A DNA stretch of 64,000 nt, from assembly GCF_900103345.1 (NCBI RefSeq), contig NZ_LT629702.1, forward strand, positions 4,526,001 to 4,590,000, in the 5' to 3' direction. Numbering within the stretch: position 1 is the first letter of the stretch; every line of letters starts with the position of its first letter. This stretch comes from Pseudomonas azotoformans. Its GTDB lineage: Bacteria; Pseudomonadota; Gammaproteobacteria; Pseudomonadales; Pseudomonadaceae. A program made the position numbers and the translations under genes. Of the stretch, positions 1 to 8,712 are shown piece after piece. The notes under the pieces are model-generated. The model made no database searches. It was not told the origin of the DNA and saw only the letters and a list, made by a program, of their open reading frames with translations.

Positions 1-992
1 TCACTGGCGAGGATATTTTTACCCCATAGCTCCACGGTGGAACCAAGGCCGGCCTGCGGCACGTCCGTGAGGTCGATGCACAGCATGTCCATGGACACAC
101 GGCCCAGCAATTGGCTGCGCTGCCCGGCCACCAGTACCGGCGTGCCCGTCGGCGCGTGGCGCGGGTAGCCATCGGCATAGCCCATGGCAACCACACCGAT
201 ACGCATCGGTTTGGGCGTGATGAACTTGGCGCCGTACCCCACTGGCTCACCGGCCGGCAGTTCACGGACGCAGATCACCTTGGACTCCAGGGTCATTACC
301 GGCTGCAAGCGCGCGGCCACGGCCTGGTCTTCACCGAACGGCGTCGCACCGTAGAGCATGATGCCGGGTCGCACCCAATCGCTGGACACCGTCGGCCAGC
401 CCATCACCGACGGCGAATTGCGCAGGCTGACCTCGGCCGCCAAGCCCTGGCGCGCCGCGTCAAACACGGCCACCTGTTCATCGCTGCGCACGCAGTCGAG
501 TTCATCGGCGCGGGCGAAGTGGCTCATCAAGACGATCTTGGCTACTTTGCCGCTGGCCAGCAGGCGCTGGTAAGCCTCGTGATAATCCTTGGGGTGCAGG
601 CCGACACGGTGCATACCGGAATCGAGCTTGAGCCAGACAGTCAGTGGCTTGCTCAATGGGGCCTGCTCGATGGCCTCCAGTTGCCACAGCGAATGCACCA
701 CGCACCAGAAATCATGCTCGATGATCAGCGGCAGCTCATCGGCCTCGAAAAAACCTTCCAGCAGCAGGACCGGCGCACGAATCCCAGCGGCGCGCAGTTC
801 CAACGCCTCCTCAATGCACGCCACGGCAAACCCGTCTGCCTCGGCTTCCAATGCCTGGGCGACACGCACGGCACCATGCCCGTAGGCATCGGCCTTGATC
901 ACGGCAAGGGCCTTGGCCCCCGTGACTTCACGGGCCAATTGGTAGTTGTGGCGCAGGGCTTGGAGGTCGATCAGGGCACGGGCAGGACGCAT
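1..992 (-). CDS. dadX: Catabolic alanine racemase DadX (partial, C-terminus outside window)
   Basis: Interconverts L- and D-alanine in the cytoplasm with pyridoxal phosphate, feeding D-alanine to DadA during alanine catabolism. The reading frame from the ATG at 990-992 is open to the window edge and begins [18 protein letters not shown]. The PLP-binding lysine is K33 in the motif [11 protein letters not shown], the alanine racemase signature. About 330 codons are present; the family is about 357 residues, so only the C-terminal end is missing. It is the last gene of the dadA-ridA-dadX arrangement on the minus strand, which also holds in P. aeruginosa. The catabolic (dadX) rather than biosynthetic (alr) identity rests on this context. 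Confidence 0.95.
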   Translation of the reverse strand, partial: MRPARALIDLQALRHNYQLAREVTGAKALAVIKADAYGHGAVRVAQALEAEADGFAVACIEEALELRAAGIRAPVLLLEGFFEADELPLIIEHDFWCVVHSLWQLEAIEQAPLSKPLTVWLKLDSGMHRVGLHPKDYHEAYQRLLASGKVAKIVLMSHFARADELDCVRSDEQVAVFDAARQGLAAEVSLRNSPSVMGWPTVSSDWVRPGIMLYGATPFGEDQAVAARLQPVMTLESKVICVRELPAGEPVGYGAKFITPKPMRIGVVAMGYADGYPRHAPTGTPVLVAGQRSQLLGRVSMDMLCIDLTDVPQAGLGSTVELWGKNILAS

Positions 993-1071
993 GGCGGCAG
1001 GCTTCTAGGCGGCAAAGTGAAGAAAAACCGGCACCGACAGACAGCATCGGCGCCGGGAGAGGGATCGGTGA

Positions 1072-1425
1072 TCAAGGCAGCGCGGCCACAACGGACAGCT
1101 CCACCAGGATTTGCGGTTCGCACAGCTTGGCTTCAACCGTGGCACGGGCCGGGGCGACGCCCTTGGGCAGCCACTTGTCCCAGACCGCGTTCATGCCGGC
1201 GAAATCCGCGTCGATGTCTTTCAGATAGATCGTCACCGACAGCAGCTTGCTCTTGTCGGTACCGGCCAGGTCGAGCAAACGCTCGATATTGGCCAGGGTT
1301 TCACGGGTCTGCTGTTCAATTCCGGCGTTCATGTCGTCACCGACTTGCCCGGCCAGATACACGGTACCGCTGTGGACAACGATCTGGCTCATGCGCTCAT
1401 TGGTGAGCTGGCGCTGGATTGACAT
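1072..1425 (-). CDS. RidA/YjgF family protein of the dad operon
   Basis: 117-residue RidA (YER057c/UK114) family protein. Relatives hydrolyse reactive enamine/imine intermediates, which fits a place between an amino-acid dehydrogenase that makes imino acids and the racemase. The start at 1425 ([16 protein letters not shown]) is preferred over upstream in-frame codons because AGGAG lies about 9 bases before it. The conserved GQVG motif and the arginine in the ARATVEAKL segment match the family's ligand-binding site. Its 5' end overlaps the end of dadA by 29 bases, so the two are probably translated from one mRNA. A second, canonical RidA is encoded at 26945-27325; the substrates of this paralogue cannot be read from sequence. 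Confidence 0.9.
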   Translation of the reverse strand: MSIQRQLTNERMSQIVVHSGTVYLAGQVGDDMNAGIEQQTRETLANIERLLDLAGTDKSKLLSVTIYLKDIDADFAGMNAVWDKWLPKGVAPARATVEAKLCEPQILVELSVVAALP

Positions 1426-2698
1426 GTTGTGCGGACTCCTGGTGGTTGCCATAACGAGAAATATCGAGACCCTCGGCGCTGATCTGCGGGGTTTTCTTGG
1501 CCATCAGGTCGGCCAGCAAACGACCGGAGCCGCAGGCCATGGTCCAACCGAGGGTGCCGTGGCCGGTGTTCAGGAACAGGTTCTTGAACGGGGTGGCACC
1601 GACAATCGGCGTGCCGTCGGGTGTGGTCGGGCGCAGGCCGGTCCAGAAACTGGCTTCGGTCAAATCGCCGCCCTGAGGATAAAGGTCGTTGACGATCATC
1701 TCCAGGGTTTCACGCCGACGCGGGTTCAGCGACAGGTCAAAACCGGCTATTTCAGCCATGCCACCGACGCGGATGCGGTTGTCGAAACGGGTGATCGCGA
1801 CCTTGTAGGTCTCGTCGAGAATCGTCGAAGTCGGCGCCATCGCCGGGTTGGTGATCGGCACGGTCAGCGAGTAGCCCTTGAGCGGGTACACCGGCGCCTT
1901 GATCCCCAGCGGCTTGAGCAACTGCGGCGAGTAGCTGCCGAGGGCCAGCACGTAGCGGTCGGCGGTTTCCAGCTTGCCGTCGATCCACACGCCGTTGATG
2001 CGATCACCGGCGTAGTCGAGGCGCTGGATGTCCTGTTCGAAGCGGAACTCCACGCCCAATTGCTTGCACATCTCGGCCAGGCGGGTGGTGAACATCTGGC
2101 AGTCGCCGGTCTGGTCGTTAGGCAAGCGGAGGGCGCCGGCGAGGATATCCGTGACGCTGGCCAGGGCCGGTTCGACGCGGGCGATACCGGCGCGGTCGAG
2201 CAGCTCGAACGGTACGCCGGACTCTTTCAGCACGGCAATATCCTTGGCCGCACCATCGAGCTGCGCCTGGGTGCGGAACAGCTGGGTAGTCCCCAGGCTG
2301 CGGCCTTCGTAGGCAATGCCGGTCTCGGCACGCAGTTCGTCGAGGCAGTCACGGCTGTACTCGGACAGGCGCACCATGCGCTCCTTGTTCACCGCGTAAC
2401 GGCTGGCGGTGCAGTTGCGCAGCATCTGCGCCATCCACAGGTATTGGTCGATATCGGCGGTAGCCTTGATCGCCAGCGGCGCGTGGCGTTGCAGCAGCCA
2501 CTTGATGGCTTTGAGTGGCACGCCCGGCGCGGCCCATGGCGAGGCATAGCCTGGCGACACCTGGCCGGCGTTGGCGAAACTGGTTTCCATGGCAGCGGCA
2601 GGCTGACGGTCGACCACGACCACTTCAAAGCCGGCCCGCGCCAAATAGTAGGCACTGGTCACACCAATGACGCCGCTACCCAAGACCAGAACGCGCAT
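1397..2698 (-). CDS. dadA: D-amino acid dehydrogenase small subunit DadA
   Basis: FAD-dependent, membrane-associated dehydrogenase that oxidises D-alanine (and other D-amino acids) to the 2-oxo acid, passing electrons to the respiratory chain. The 433-residue protein opens with [20 protein letters not shown], the GxGxxG dinucleotide-binding fold. A second FAD contact, [16 protein letters not shown], lies near residue 390. GAGGA sits a few bases before the ATG. It is first in a minus-strand operon with a RidA gene and dadX, and divergent from the regulator dadR. By analogy with P. aeruginosa the operon should be induced by alanine through DadR. Confidence 0.95.
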   Translation of the reverse strand: MRVLVLGSGVIGVTSAYYLARAGFEVVVVDRQPAAAMETSFANAGQVSPGYASPWAAPGVPLKAIKWLLQRHAPLAIKATADIDQYLWMAQMLRNCTASRYAVNKERMVRLSEYSRDCLDELRAETGIAYEGRSLGTTQLFRTQAQLDGAAKDIAVLKESGVPFELLDRAGIARVEPALASVTDILAGALRLPNDQTGDCQMFTTRLAEMCKQLGVEFRFEQDIQRLDYAGDRINGVWIDGKLETADRYVLALGSYSPQLLKPLGIKAPVYPLKGYSLTVPITNPAMAPTSTILDETYKVAITRFDNRIRVGGMAEIAGFDLSLNPRRRETLEMIVNDLYPQGGDLTEASFWTGLRPTTPDGTPIVGATPFKNLFLNTGHGTLGWTMACGSGRLLADLMAKKTPQISAEGLDISRYGNHQESAQHVNPAPAHQ

Positions 2699-2854
2699 TT
2701 TTATATCCTCATCGCGGGCATGGCCGCTGACGTGTGTTGTTCGAGCAATGATGAGCGCAGTGTAAAAAACAATTGCCAGTGCATTTCACTATATAACTGC
2801 CTATATTTGGCGACAATTCTCGGCAAAAACCCTTTTCACAGAGGCGTATCCCCT
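2699..2854. promoter_or_regulatory. dadA/dadR divergent control region
   Basis: This 156-base gap separates the divergent starts of dadA (minus) and dadR (plus). It is clearly more AT-rich than its flanks, with tracts such as TGTAAAAAACAATT and CACTATATAACTGCC. It must hold both promoters and probably the DadR binding sites known for the P. aeruginosa homologue. I could not define individual Lrp-type boxes by eye. Confidence 0.6.
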
Positions 2855-3343
2855 ATGCGTACCAACACCCAGACCAAGCGGGAGCTGGACAAGATCGATC
2901 GCAACATCCTGCGCATCCTGCAAACCGACGGGCGTATTTCGTTCACGGAGTTGGGGGAAAAGGTCGGGCTGTCGACCACGCCCTGTACCGAGCGCGTGCG
3001 CCGGCTGGAGCGTGAAGGGATCATCATGGGCTACAACGCGCGGCTCAATCCCCAGCATTTGAAGGGGAGTTTGCTGGTATTTGTCGAGATCAGCCTGGAT
3101 TACAAGTCCGGCGACACCTTCGAGGAATTCCGCCGCGCCGTACTGAAACTGCCCCATGTGCTGGAGTGCCACCTGGTTTCTGGCGACTTCGATTACCTGG
3201 TGAAAGCGCGGATTTCCGAGATGGCGTCGTACCGCAAATTGCTTGGCGACATCCTGCTCAAGCTGCCCCATGTGCGGGAGTCGAAGAGCTATATCGTGAT
3301 GGAAGAGGTGAAAGAGAGCCTGAACCTGCCGATCCCGGACTGA
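2855..3343 (+). CDS. dadR: Lrp/AsnC-family regulator DadR
   Basis: 162-residue leucine-responsive-regulator family protein. It has an N-terminal winged helix (about residues 10-70, LDKIDRNILRILQTDGRISF then the GLSTTPCTERVRRLE recognition helix) and a C-terminal RAM/ACT ligand-binding domain with the GDFDYLVKARI motif. The start MRTNTQTKRE at 2855 agrees with family length; longer upstream frames are not coding. It faces dadA across a shared intergenic region. DadR of P. aeruginosa activates dadAX in response to L-alanine, and the same role is inferred here. A perfect palindrome follows the stop codon. Confidence 0.93.
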   Translation: MRTNTQTKRELDKIDRNILRILQTDGRISFTELGEKVGLSTTPCTERVRRLEREGIIMGYNARLNPQHLKGSLLVFVEISLDYKSGDTFEEFRRAVLKLPHVLECHLVSGDFDYLVKARISEMASYRKLLGDILLKLPHVRESKSYIVMEEVKESLNLPIPD

Positions 3344-3363
3344 CCTGACACACTCGGGTCAAC

Positions 3364-3393
3364 ATGTGGGAGGGGGCTTGCCCCCTCCCACAT
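3364..3393. repeat. REP-like palindrome (single, GTGGGAGGGGGCTTGC type)
   Basis: Perfect inverted repeat with arms ATGTGGGAGGGGG and CCCCCTCCCACAT around CTTG. It lies between the convergent ends of dadR and the YkgJ-like gene. The same arm sequence recurs at 9893-9982, 19846-19934, 28933-29021 and 38884-38947. A single, self-paired copy here may also act as a transcription stop. Confidence 0.8.
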
Positions 3394-3411
3394 TTGGACT
3401 GTGTAAAACCG

Positions 3412-3765
3412 CTAAACCAGCACCTGCCGGGTGCTCGCCATGTAGTCGTGAATCTGCTTTTCCACCCGTGGGTGAATCAGCTCCACCGGGCGCCGTCCAT
3501 TCGGGCACGGCAGGGTCTTGGTGGTGCCGAACAACCTGCAGATCAACGGGCGCTCGTCGTACACCGTGCAGCCGTTGGGGCCCAAGTGCACGCAGTTCAG
3601 CTCCTCCATGGCCGCGTCCTGCTCAGCCGCAGTCTTACGCGGCAGCCGCGACATTTCCTCGGGCGAGGTGGTTACCGGCCCACAGCAGTCGTGGCAACCG
3701 GGGACGCACTCGAACGAAGGAATCTGCCTGCGCAGGGCGCTGATTTTCTGACTGTTGCAACTCAT
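3412..3765 (-). CDS. YkgJ-type cysteine-cluster protein
   Basis: 117-residue protein of the YkgJ/UPF0153 (CxxCxxCC) family, whose members are thought to bind zinc or an iron-sulphur cluster. No reaction is established. Cysteines are arranged as ECVPGCHDCCG near residues 20-29, NCVHLGPNGC near 57-66, then RPLICRLFG and LPCPNG. The length is normal for the short members. It is convergent with dadR and divergent from the FAD oxidase gene at 3881. Family assignment is firm; function is unknown. Confidence 0.85.
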   Translation of the reverse strand: MSCNSQKISALRRQIPSFECVPGCHDCCGPVTTSPEEMSRLPRKTAAEQDAAMEELNCVHLGPNGCTVYDERPLICRLFGTTKTLPCPNGRRPVELIHPRVEKQIHDYMASTRQVLV

Positions 3766-3880
3766 CGAAACACGTACCGAACGGCGAATAGGCGTGGATT
3801 CTGCCGCAAAACGCCCCGCGCAGACAGCTTCGTCCGACCGCTGTATCCTGCGTCAAATTTTCCAAACAGGGATGTTCCCC

Positions 3881-5173
3881 ATGACTGCCAGCGCCCGGCA
3901 CACCGCTTCCTACTACGCCGCCAGCAGCGTGCCGCAACCTGAGTACCCGGTGTTGACCGGCGAAATGACGGCGGATGTGTGCGTGGTCGGCGGCGGTTTT
4001 TCCGGGCTGAACACCGCGCTGGAGTTGGCCGAACGTGGATTCAGCGTGGTGTTGCTGGAAGCGCGCAAGATCGCCTGGGGCGCCAGCGGGCGTAACGGCG
4101 GCCAACTGATCCGCGGCGTCGGCCATGGCCTGGACCAGTTCGCCAACGTGATCGGCACCGAGGGCGTACGCCAGATGAAGCTGATGGGGCTGGAGGCGGT
4201 GGAGATTGTGCGTGAGCGCGTCGAGCGCTACCAGATCCCCTGCGACCTGACCTGGGGCTACTGCGACCTCGCCAACAAACCCCGCGACCTGCACGGTCTG
4301 GCCGAAGATGCCGAGGAACTGCACAGCCTCGGCTATCGTCACGACATACGCCTGCTGCAAGCCAACGAAATGCCCAGCGTGATTGGCTCCGACCGCTATG
4401 TGGGCGGCATGATCGACATGGGCTCCGGCCACCTGCATCCGCTGAACCTGGCCCTCGGTGAAGCCGCCGCCGCGCAGCATTTGGGCGTGAAGCTGTTCGA
4501 ACAATCCGAAGTCACGCGCATCGACTACGGCCCAGAAGTCAACGTACACACCGCCCAAGGCAACGTGCGCGCCAAGACTCTGGTGCTGGCCTGCAATGCC
4601 TACCTCAATGGCCTCAACCCGCACCTCAGCGGCAAGGTGCTGCCCGCCGGCAGCTACATCATCGCCACCGAGCCGTTGAGCGCAGCCCAGGCCGCCAACC
4701 TGTTGCCGCAGAACATGGCGGTGTGCGACCAGCGTGTCACGGTGGATTACTTCCGGCTGTCCGCCGACCGCCGCCTGCTGTTCGGCGGTGCCTGTCATTA
4801 TTCCGGTCGCGACCCGAAGGACATCGGCGCCTATATGCGCCCGAAGATGCTGCAGGTGTTCCCACAACTGGCCGATGTGAACATCGACTTCCAATGGGGC
4901 GGCATGATCGGCATCGGCGCCAACCGTCTGCCGCAGATTGGCCGCCTGGCCGACCAGCCCAACGTGTATTACGCCCAGGCCTACGCCGGCCATGGCCTCA
5001 ACGCCACGCACCTGGCGGGCAAGTTGCTGGCCGAAGCCATCAGCGGCCAGCAACAGGGCCGCTTCGACCTGTTCGCTCAGGTGCCGCACATCACTTTCCC
5101 CGGCGGCAAGCACCTGCGCTCGCCGCTGTTGGCACTGGGTATGCTCTGGCACCGCCTCAAAGAGCTGGTCTGA
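3881..5173 (+). CDS. FAD-dependent amine oxidase, gamma-glutamylputrescine oxidase (PuuB/PauB) type
   Basis: 430-residue DAO-fold flavoprotein. The FAD-binding motif VCVVGGGFSGLNTALELAERG lies at about residues 31-51 and is followed by GASGRNGGQLIRG, typical of the PuuB/OrdL oxidases that oxidise gamma-glutamyl-polyamines or similar secondary amines to aldehydes. The C-terminus has the second FAD contact YYAQAYAGHGLNATHLAG. The start at 3881 has AAACAGG 10 bases upstream; an in-frame ATG at 3872 is possible. In P. aeruginosa the equivalent gene (PA5309) lies in the same position near kauB, so a polyamine substrate is likely. The stop codon abuts the end of the DUF1127 gene with no gap. Confidence 0.88.
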   Translation: MTASARHTASYYAASSVPQPEYPVLTGEMTADVCVVGGGFSGLNTALELAERGFSVVLLEARKIAWGASGRNGGQLIRGVGHGLDQFANVIGTEGVRQMKLMGLEAVEIVRERVERYQIPCDLTWGYCDLANKPRDLHGLAEDAEELHSLGYRHDIRLLQANEMPSVIGSDRYVGGMIDMGSGHLHPLNLALGEAAAAQHLGVKLFEQSEVTRIDYGPEVNVHTAQGNVRAKTLVLACNAYLNGLNPHLSGKVLPAGSYIIATEPLSAAQAANLLPQNMAVCDQRVTVDYFRLSADRRLLFGGACHYSGRDPKDIGAYMRPKMLQVFPQLADVNIDFQWGGMIGIGANRLPQIGRLADQPNVYYAQAYAGHGLNATHLAGKLLAEAISGQQQGRFDLFAQVPHITFPGGKHLRSPLLALGMLWHRLKELV

Positions 5174-5398
5174 TCAATCGCGCCAGAACGGTTTCAGTCC
5201 TTCGTGGCGCGCCTGCTCAGCGGTCAGCCCGACGTCGCGCAACTGCTCGCGGGTCAGGTGCAGCAGCGCCCTGCGCGTTTGGCTACGGTGCCAGAACAAC
5301 CCCCAGCGACTGATATCGCGCGGCGCCGTCGCCCGCTCCTGCCCAGCCTCCAGTTCCTGACTGTGTAACGCCAGCCGCACATCGCTCATGCCGTTCAT
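5174..5398 (-). CDS. DUF1127 (YjiS-like) small protein
   Basis: 74-residue basic protein ending in a DUF1127-type arginine/leucine-rich helix (RRALLHLTREQLRDVGLTA, then EGLKPFWRD). The start at 5398 (MNGMSDVRL) is chosen because GAGGGGCGG lies 4 bases upstream; the frame could extend to 5440. Small DUF1127 proteins in other proteobacteria bind RNA or affect phosphate and carbon metabolism; nothing more can be inferred here. It is divergent from the MocR-type regulator at 5565 and shares its repeat-containing control region, which suggests that the regulator controls it. Confidence 0.85.
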   Translation of the reverse strand: MNGMSDVRLALHSQELEAGQERATAPRDISRWGLFWHRSQTRRALLHLTREQLRDVGLTAEQARHEGLKPFWRD

Positions 5399-5456
5399 TT
5401 TGCCGCCCCTCAGTTGCTTGTTGCCTTGAGTGACCAGCATGAGCGCGCCGGCAAAA

Positions 5457-5545
5457 CCATTACAGATTCAACCAATCTTTATTAAATCCATACAGATACT
5501 GCCTATATAGCGCTGAATCCTGTATTTTCTGCCTATCTGTAATGG
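5457..5545. promoter_or_regulatory. Three-copy repeat operator between DUF1127 gene and MocR regulator
   Basis: CCATTACAGAT at 5457-5467 is matched perfectly by its inverse ATCTGTAATGG at 5535-5545. A third near copy, CCATACAGAT, is at 5488-5497. A direct repeat CTGCCTAT occurs at about 5499 and 5529. MocR-type regulators usually bind direct or inverted repeats in front of their own gene, so this is the probable autoregulatory operator. Confidence 0.6.
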
Positions 5546-5564
5546 TCCCTCTGGAGCGACCGCC

Positions 5565-6989
5565 ATGACCCTGTACATGAACCTCGCCGAATTGCTGGGC
5601 ACCCGCATCGAACAAGGCTTCTATCGCCCCGGTGATCGACTGCCTTCTGTACGGGCCTTGAGCGTGGAACACGGGGTCAGCCTGAGCACCGTGCAGCAGG
5701 CCTATCGCTTGCTCGAAGACAACGGCCTGGCGACGCCCAAGCCGAAATCCGGCTACTTCGTTCCGGTGGGCCGCGAGTTGCCGGCCCTGCCCGAAGTCGG
5801 TCGTCCGGCTCAGCGCCCAGTGGACATTTCCCAATGGGACCAGGTACTGGAGTTGATACGCGCAACGCCGCGCAAGGATGTCATACAGATGGGTCGCGGC
5901 ATGCCTGATGTATTGTCGCCCACCTTGAAGCCCCTGCTGCGCAGCCTGGCCCGGGTGAGTCGCCGCCAGGACCTGCCGGGCCTGTATTACGACAACATTC
6001 TCGGCTGTATGGAGCTGCGCGAGCAAATTGCGCGTCTGTCCCTGGATTCCGGCTGCCAACTGACGGCCGAGGACATCGTGATCACCACCGGCTGCCATGA
6101 GGCGCTGTCCGCCAGCATCCATGCCATCTGTGAGCCCGGCGATATCGTTGCGGTGGACTCGCCGAGCTTTCACGGCGCCATGCAGACCCTCAAGGGCCTG
6201 GGCATGAAAGCCCTGGAAATCCCTACCGACCCGATCACCGGCATCAGCCTCGAAGCGCTGGAGCTGGCGCTGGAACAGTGGCCGATCAAAGTCATCCAGC
6301 TGACCCCCAACTGCAACAACCCCCTGGGCTACATCATGCCGGAGGCGCGCAAGCGGGCGTTGCTCACCTTGGCACAGCGCTTCGACGTGGCGATTATCGA
6401 AGACGATGTGTACGGCGAACTGGCCTTCAGCTACCCGCGCCCGCGCACCATCAAGTCTTTCGACGAAGACGGCCGTGTGCTGCTGTGCAGCTCGTTTTCG
6501 AAAACCCTGGCACCCGGTTTGCGCATTGGTTGGGTGGCACCGGGCCGATACCTGGAACGGGTGCTGCACATGAAATACATCAGCACCGGCTCCACAGCGA
6601 CTCAACCGCAGATTGCCATAGCCGAGTTTCTCAAAGGCGGGCATTTCGAACCGCATTTGCGGCGGATGCGCACCCAATACCAGCGTAATCGCGACTTGAT
6701 GCTCGATTGGGTCAGCCGCTACTTCCCGCCAGGCACCCGCGCCAGCCGGCCGCAAGGCAGCTTCATGCTGTGGATCGAACTGCCGGAAGGTTTCGATACG
6801 TTGAAACTCAACCGCGTCCTCGTGGAACAAGGCGTGCAAGTAGCGGTAGGAAGTATCTTTTCCGCTTCCGGCAAGTACCGGAACTGCCTGCGTATGAACT
6901 ACTCTGCCAAGCCAACCGCGCAGATTGAAGAAGCCGTGCGCAAGGTCGGGGCCGCCGCGATCAAGATGCTGGCGGAGACGGCCGACTGA
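5565..6989 (+). CDS. MocR-type (GntR HTH + aminotransferase) transcriptional regulator
   Basis: 474-residue PdxR/MocR-family protein. A GntR winged helix occupies about residues 1-75 (LLGTRIEQGFYRPGDRLPSV, then SLSTVQQAYRLLEDNGLATPK). A fold-type I aminotransferase domain follows, with the PLP-binding lysine in SSFSKTLAPGLRIGW near residue 313 and the PNCNNPLGYIMP substrate-loop motif. Such proteins sense PLP or PLP-amino-acid adducts rather than catalyse transamination in the cell. The start MTLYMNLAE follows CTGGAGCGACCGCC. The amine oxidase just upstream makes an amine- or amino-acid-linked effector plausible, but that is inference. Confidence 0.92.
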   Translation: MTLYMNLAELLGTRIEQGFYRPGDRLPSVRALSVEHGVSLSTVQQAYRLLEDNGLATPKPKSGYFVPVGRELPALPEVGRPAQRPVDISQWDQVLELIRATPRKDVIQMGRGMPDVLSPTLKPLLRSLARVSRRQDLPGLYYDNILGCMELREQIARLSLDSGCQLTAEDIVITTGCHEALSASIHAICEPGDIVAVDSPSFHGAMQTLKGLGMKALEIPTDPITGISLEALELALEQWPIKVIQLTPNCNNPLGYIMPEARKRALLTLAQRFDVAIIEDDVYGELAFSYPRPRTIKSFDEDGRVLLCSSFSKTLAPGLRIGWVAPGRYLERVLHMKYISTGSTATQPQIAIAEFLKGGHFEPHLRRMRTQYQRNRDLMLDWVSRYFPPGTRASRPQGSFMLWIELPEGFDTLKLNRVLVEQGVQVAVGSIFSASGKYRNCLRMNYSAKPTAQIEEAVRKVGAAAIKMLAETAD

Positions 6990-7051
6990 CCTTTACCGGA
7001 AATTTGCCGTCATATGCCGACAACCGCCCTGATCTGGAAGCCGCTCCCTTG

Positions 7052-8617
7052 ATGATTCAACGGCTATTACCGTTTTGCCTGCTGGGAGCCCTGGCCCTGA
7101 GCGGCTGTGCCACCGTGAGTACACCGCGTATCCCCAGCGACGCCCTGCCCGCTGCGCAATCGTCGTTCGGCCGCTCGATCCAGGCCCAGGCCGCGCCCTA
7201 TCAGGGGCGCTCGGGCTTTCGCCTGCTGCCCAACAGCAGCGAGGCATTCATGGCCCGCGCCGAGCTGATCCGCAACGCCCAGACCAGCCTCGACCTGCAG
7301 TACTACATCGTGCATGACGGCATCAGCACCCGCATGCTGGTGGACGAACTGCTCAAGGCCGCCGACCGTGGCGTGCGTGTGCGCATCCTGCTGGACGACA
7401 CCACCAGCGACGGCCTCGACCAGATCATCGCCACCCTCGCGGCCCATCCCAAGATCGAGATCCGCCTGTTCAACCCGTTGCACCTGGGGCGCAGCACCGG
7501 TGTAACGCGGGCCATGGGCCGCCTGTTCAACCTGTCGCTGCAACACCGACGCATGCACAACAAGCTGTGGCTGGCGGACAACAGCGTGGCCATCGTCGGC
7601 GGGCGTAATCTGGGGGATGAGTATTTCGACGCCGAGCCCAACCTGAACTTCACCGATATCGACATGCTCAGCGTGGGACCGGTGGCCGAGCAACTGGGCC
7701 ACAGTTTCGACCAGTACTGGAACAGCGCGCTGAGCAAGCCCATCGATGACTTCGTCTCCAACGCGCCATCCAAGGGCGACCTGGCCGCCGCGCGCGTACG
7801 CCTGGAAGCGTCCCTGGCCGAGTCGCGCCAGCAGAACCACGCGCTGTACAACCGCCTGCGTACCTACCAGACCCAACCGCGCATGGACACCTGGCGCCGT
7901 GAGCTGATCTGGGCCTGGAACCAGGCGCTGTGGGATGCACCGAGCAAGGTGCTGGCCAAAGCCGACCCGGACCCCAGGCTGCTGCTCACCACGCAACTGG
8001 CGCCGGAACTGCAAGGCGTCAATCACGAGCTGATGATGATCTCGGCGTACTTCGTGCCAGGGCAGCCGGGGCTGGTGTACCTGACCGGGCGCGCCGATGC
8101 GGGCGTGTCGGTGAGCCTGCTGACCAATTCCCTGGAGGCCACCGACGTGCCCGCCGTGCACGGGGGTTATGCGCCGTACCGCAAGGCGCTGCTGGAGCAT
8201 GGAGTCAAGCTCTACGAGCTGCGCCGCCAGCCCGGGGATGGCGGTGGCAGTGGCCCGCATCTGTTTCGCCGAGGCACATTCAAGGGCTCGGATTCCAGCC
8301 TGCACAGCAAGGCGATGATCTTTGACCGCGAGAAATCCTTTATTGGCTCGTTCAACTTCGACCCACGCTCGGTGCTGTGGAACACCGAAGTCGGTGTGCT
8401 GGTCGACAGCCCCGAGCTGGCCGAACACGTGCGCAACCTGGCGCTGCAAGGCATGGCGCCCGCCCTGAGCTATGAAGCGAAATTGCAGGACGGCCAGGTC
8501 GTGTGGGTGACCGAAGATAACGGCCAGTTGCACACCCTGACCCGCGAGCCGGGGAGCTGGTGGCGACGGTTCAATGCCTGGTTTGCCACCAGTGTTGGCC
8601 TTGAGCGCATGTTGTAG
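7052..8617 (+). CDS. Phospholipase D-family lipoprotein (cardiolipin synthase-like)
   Basis: 521-residue protein with a lipoprotein signal (MIQRLLPFCLLGALALSGC, lipobox LSGC), so probably anchored in a membrane with its catalytic part in the periplasm. Two HKD motifs are visible: HNKLWLADNSVAIVGGRN (near residue 169) and HSKAMIFDREKSFIGSFN (near 420). These define the PLD superfamily, including cardiolipin synthase ClsC-like phosphatidyltransferases. The first ATG after the upstream gene is at 7052, which gives the lipobox its normal position; a TTG at 7004 would bury it. The substrate, phospholipid or otherwise, is not determined. A REPIN follows immediately. Confidence 0.88.
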   Translation: MIQRLLPFCLLGALALSGCATVSTPRIPSDALPAAQSSFGRSIQAQAAPYQGRSGFRLLPNSSEAFMARAELIRNAQTSLDLQYYIVHDGISTRMLVDELLKAADRGVRVRILLDDTTSDGLDQIIATLAAHPKIEIRLFNPLHLGRSTGVTRAMGRLFNLSLQHRRMHNKLWLADNSVAIVGGRNLGDEYFDAEPNLNFTDIDMLSVGPVAEQLGHSFDQYWNSALSKPIDDFVSNAPSKGDLAAARVRLEASLAESRQQNHALYNRLRTYQTQPRMDTWRRELIWAWNQALWDAPSKVLAKADPDPRLLLTTQLAPELQGVNHELMMISAYFVPGQPGLVYLTGRADAGVSVSLLTNSLEATDVPAVHGGYAPYRKALLEHGVKLYELRRQPGDGGGSGPHLFRRGTFKGSDSSLHSKAMIFDREKSFIGSFNFDPRSVLWNTEVGVLVDSPELAEHVRNLALQGMAPALSYEAKLQDGQVVWVTEDNGQLHTLTREPGSWWRRFNAWFATSVGLERML

Positions 8618-8712
8618 GAGCGAGCTTGCTCGCGAAAAACGTCAACGATAACGCGGGCTGTCTGACTTAACGTGGTGCCATTGAGCTCTTCGCGAGCAAG
8701 CTCGCTCCTACA
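8613..8712. repeat. REPIN (GTAGGAGCGAGCTTGC type)
   Basis: Two inverted copies of TGTAGGAGCGAGCTTGCTCG flank about 55 bases, the REP doublet seen in P. fluorescens. It sits between the convergent phospholipase D and MFS genes, and its right arm overlaps the MFS stop codon (8708-8710). A second copy of this type is at 37256-37356. Confidence 0.85.

Noticed and set aside
111..1406. Long plus-strand frame opposite dadX/RidA
   Set aside because: Antisense shadow of dadX and the RidA gene; Arg/His-rich translation with no family resemblance.
1247..2854. N-terminal extension of dadR by several hundred codons
   Set aside because: It lies antisense to dadA and the RidA gene. DadR is complete from 2855 at normal family length.
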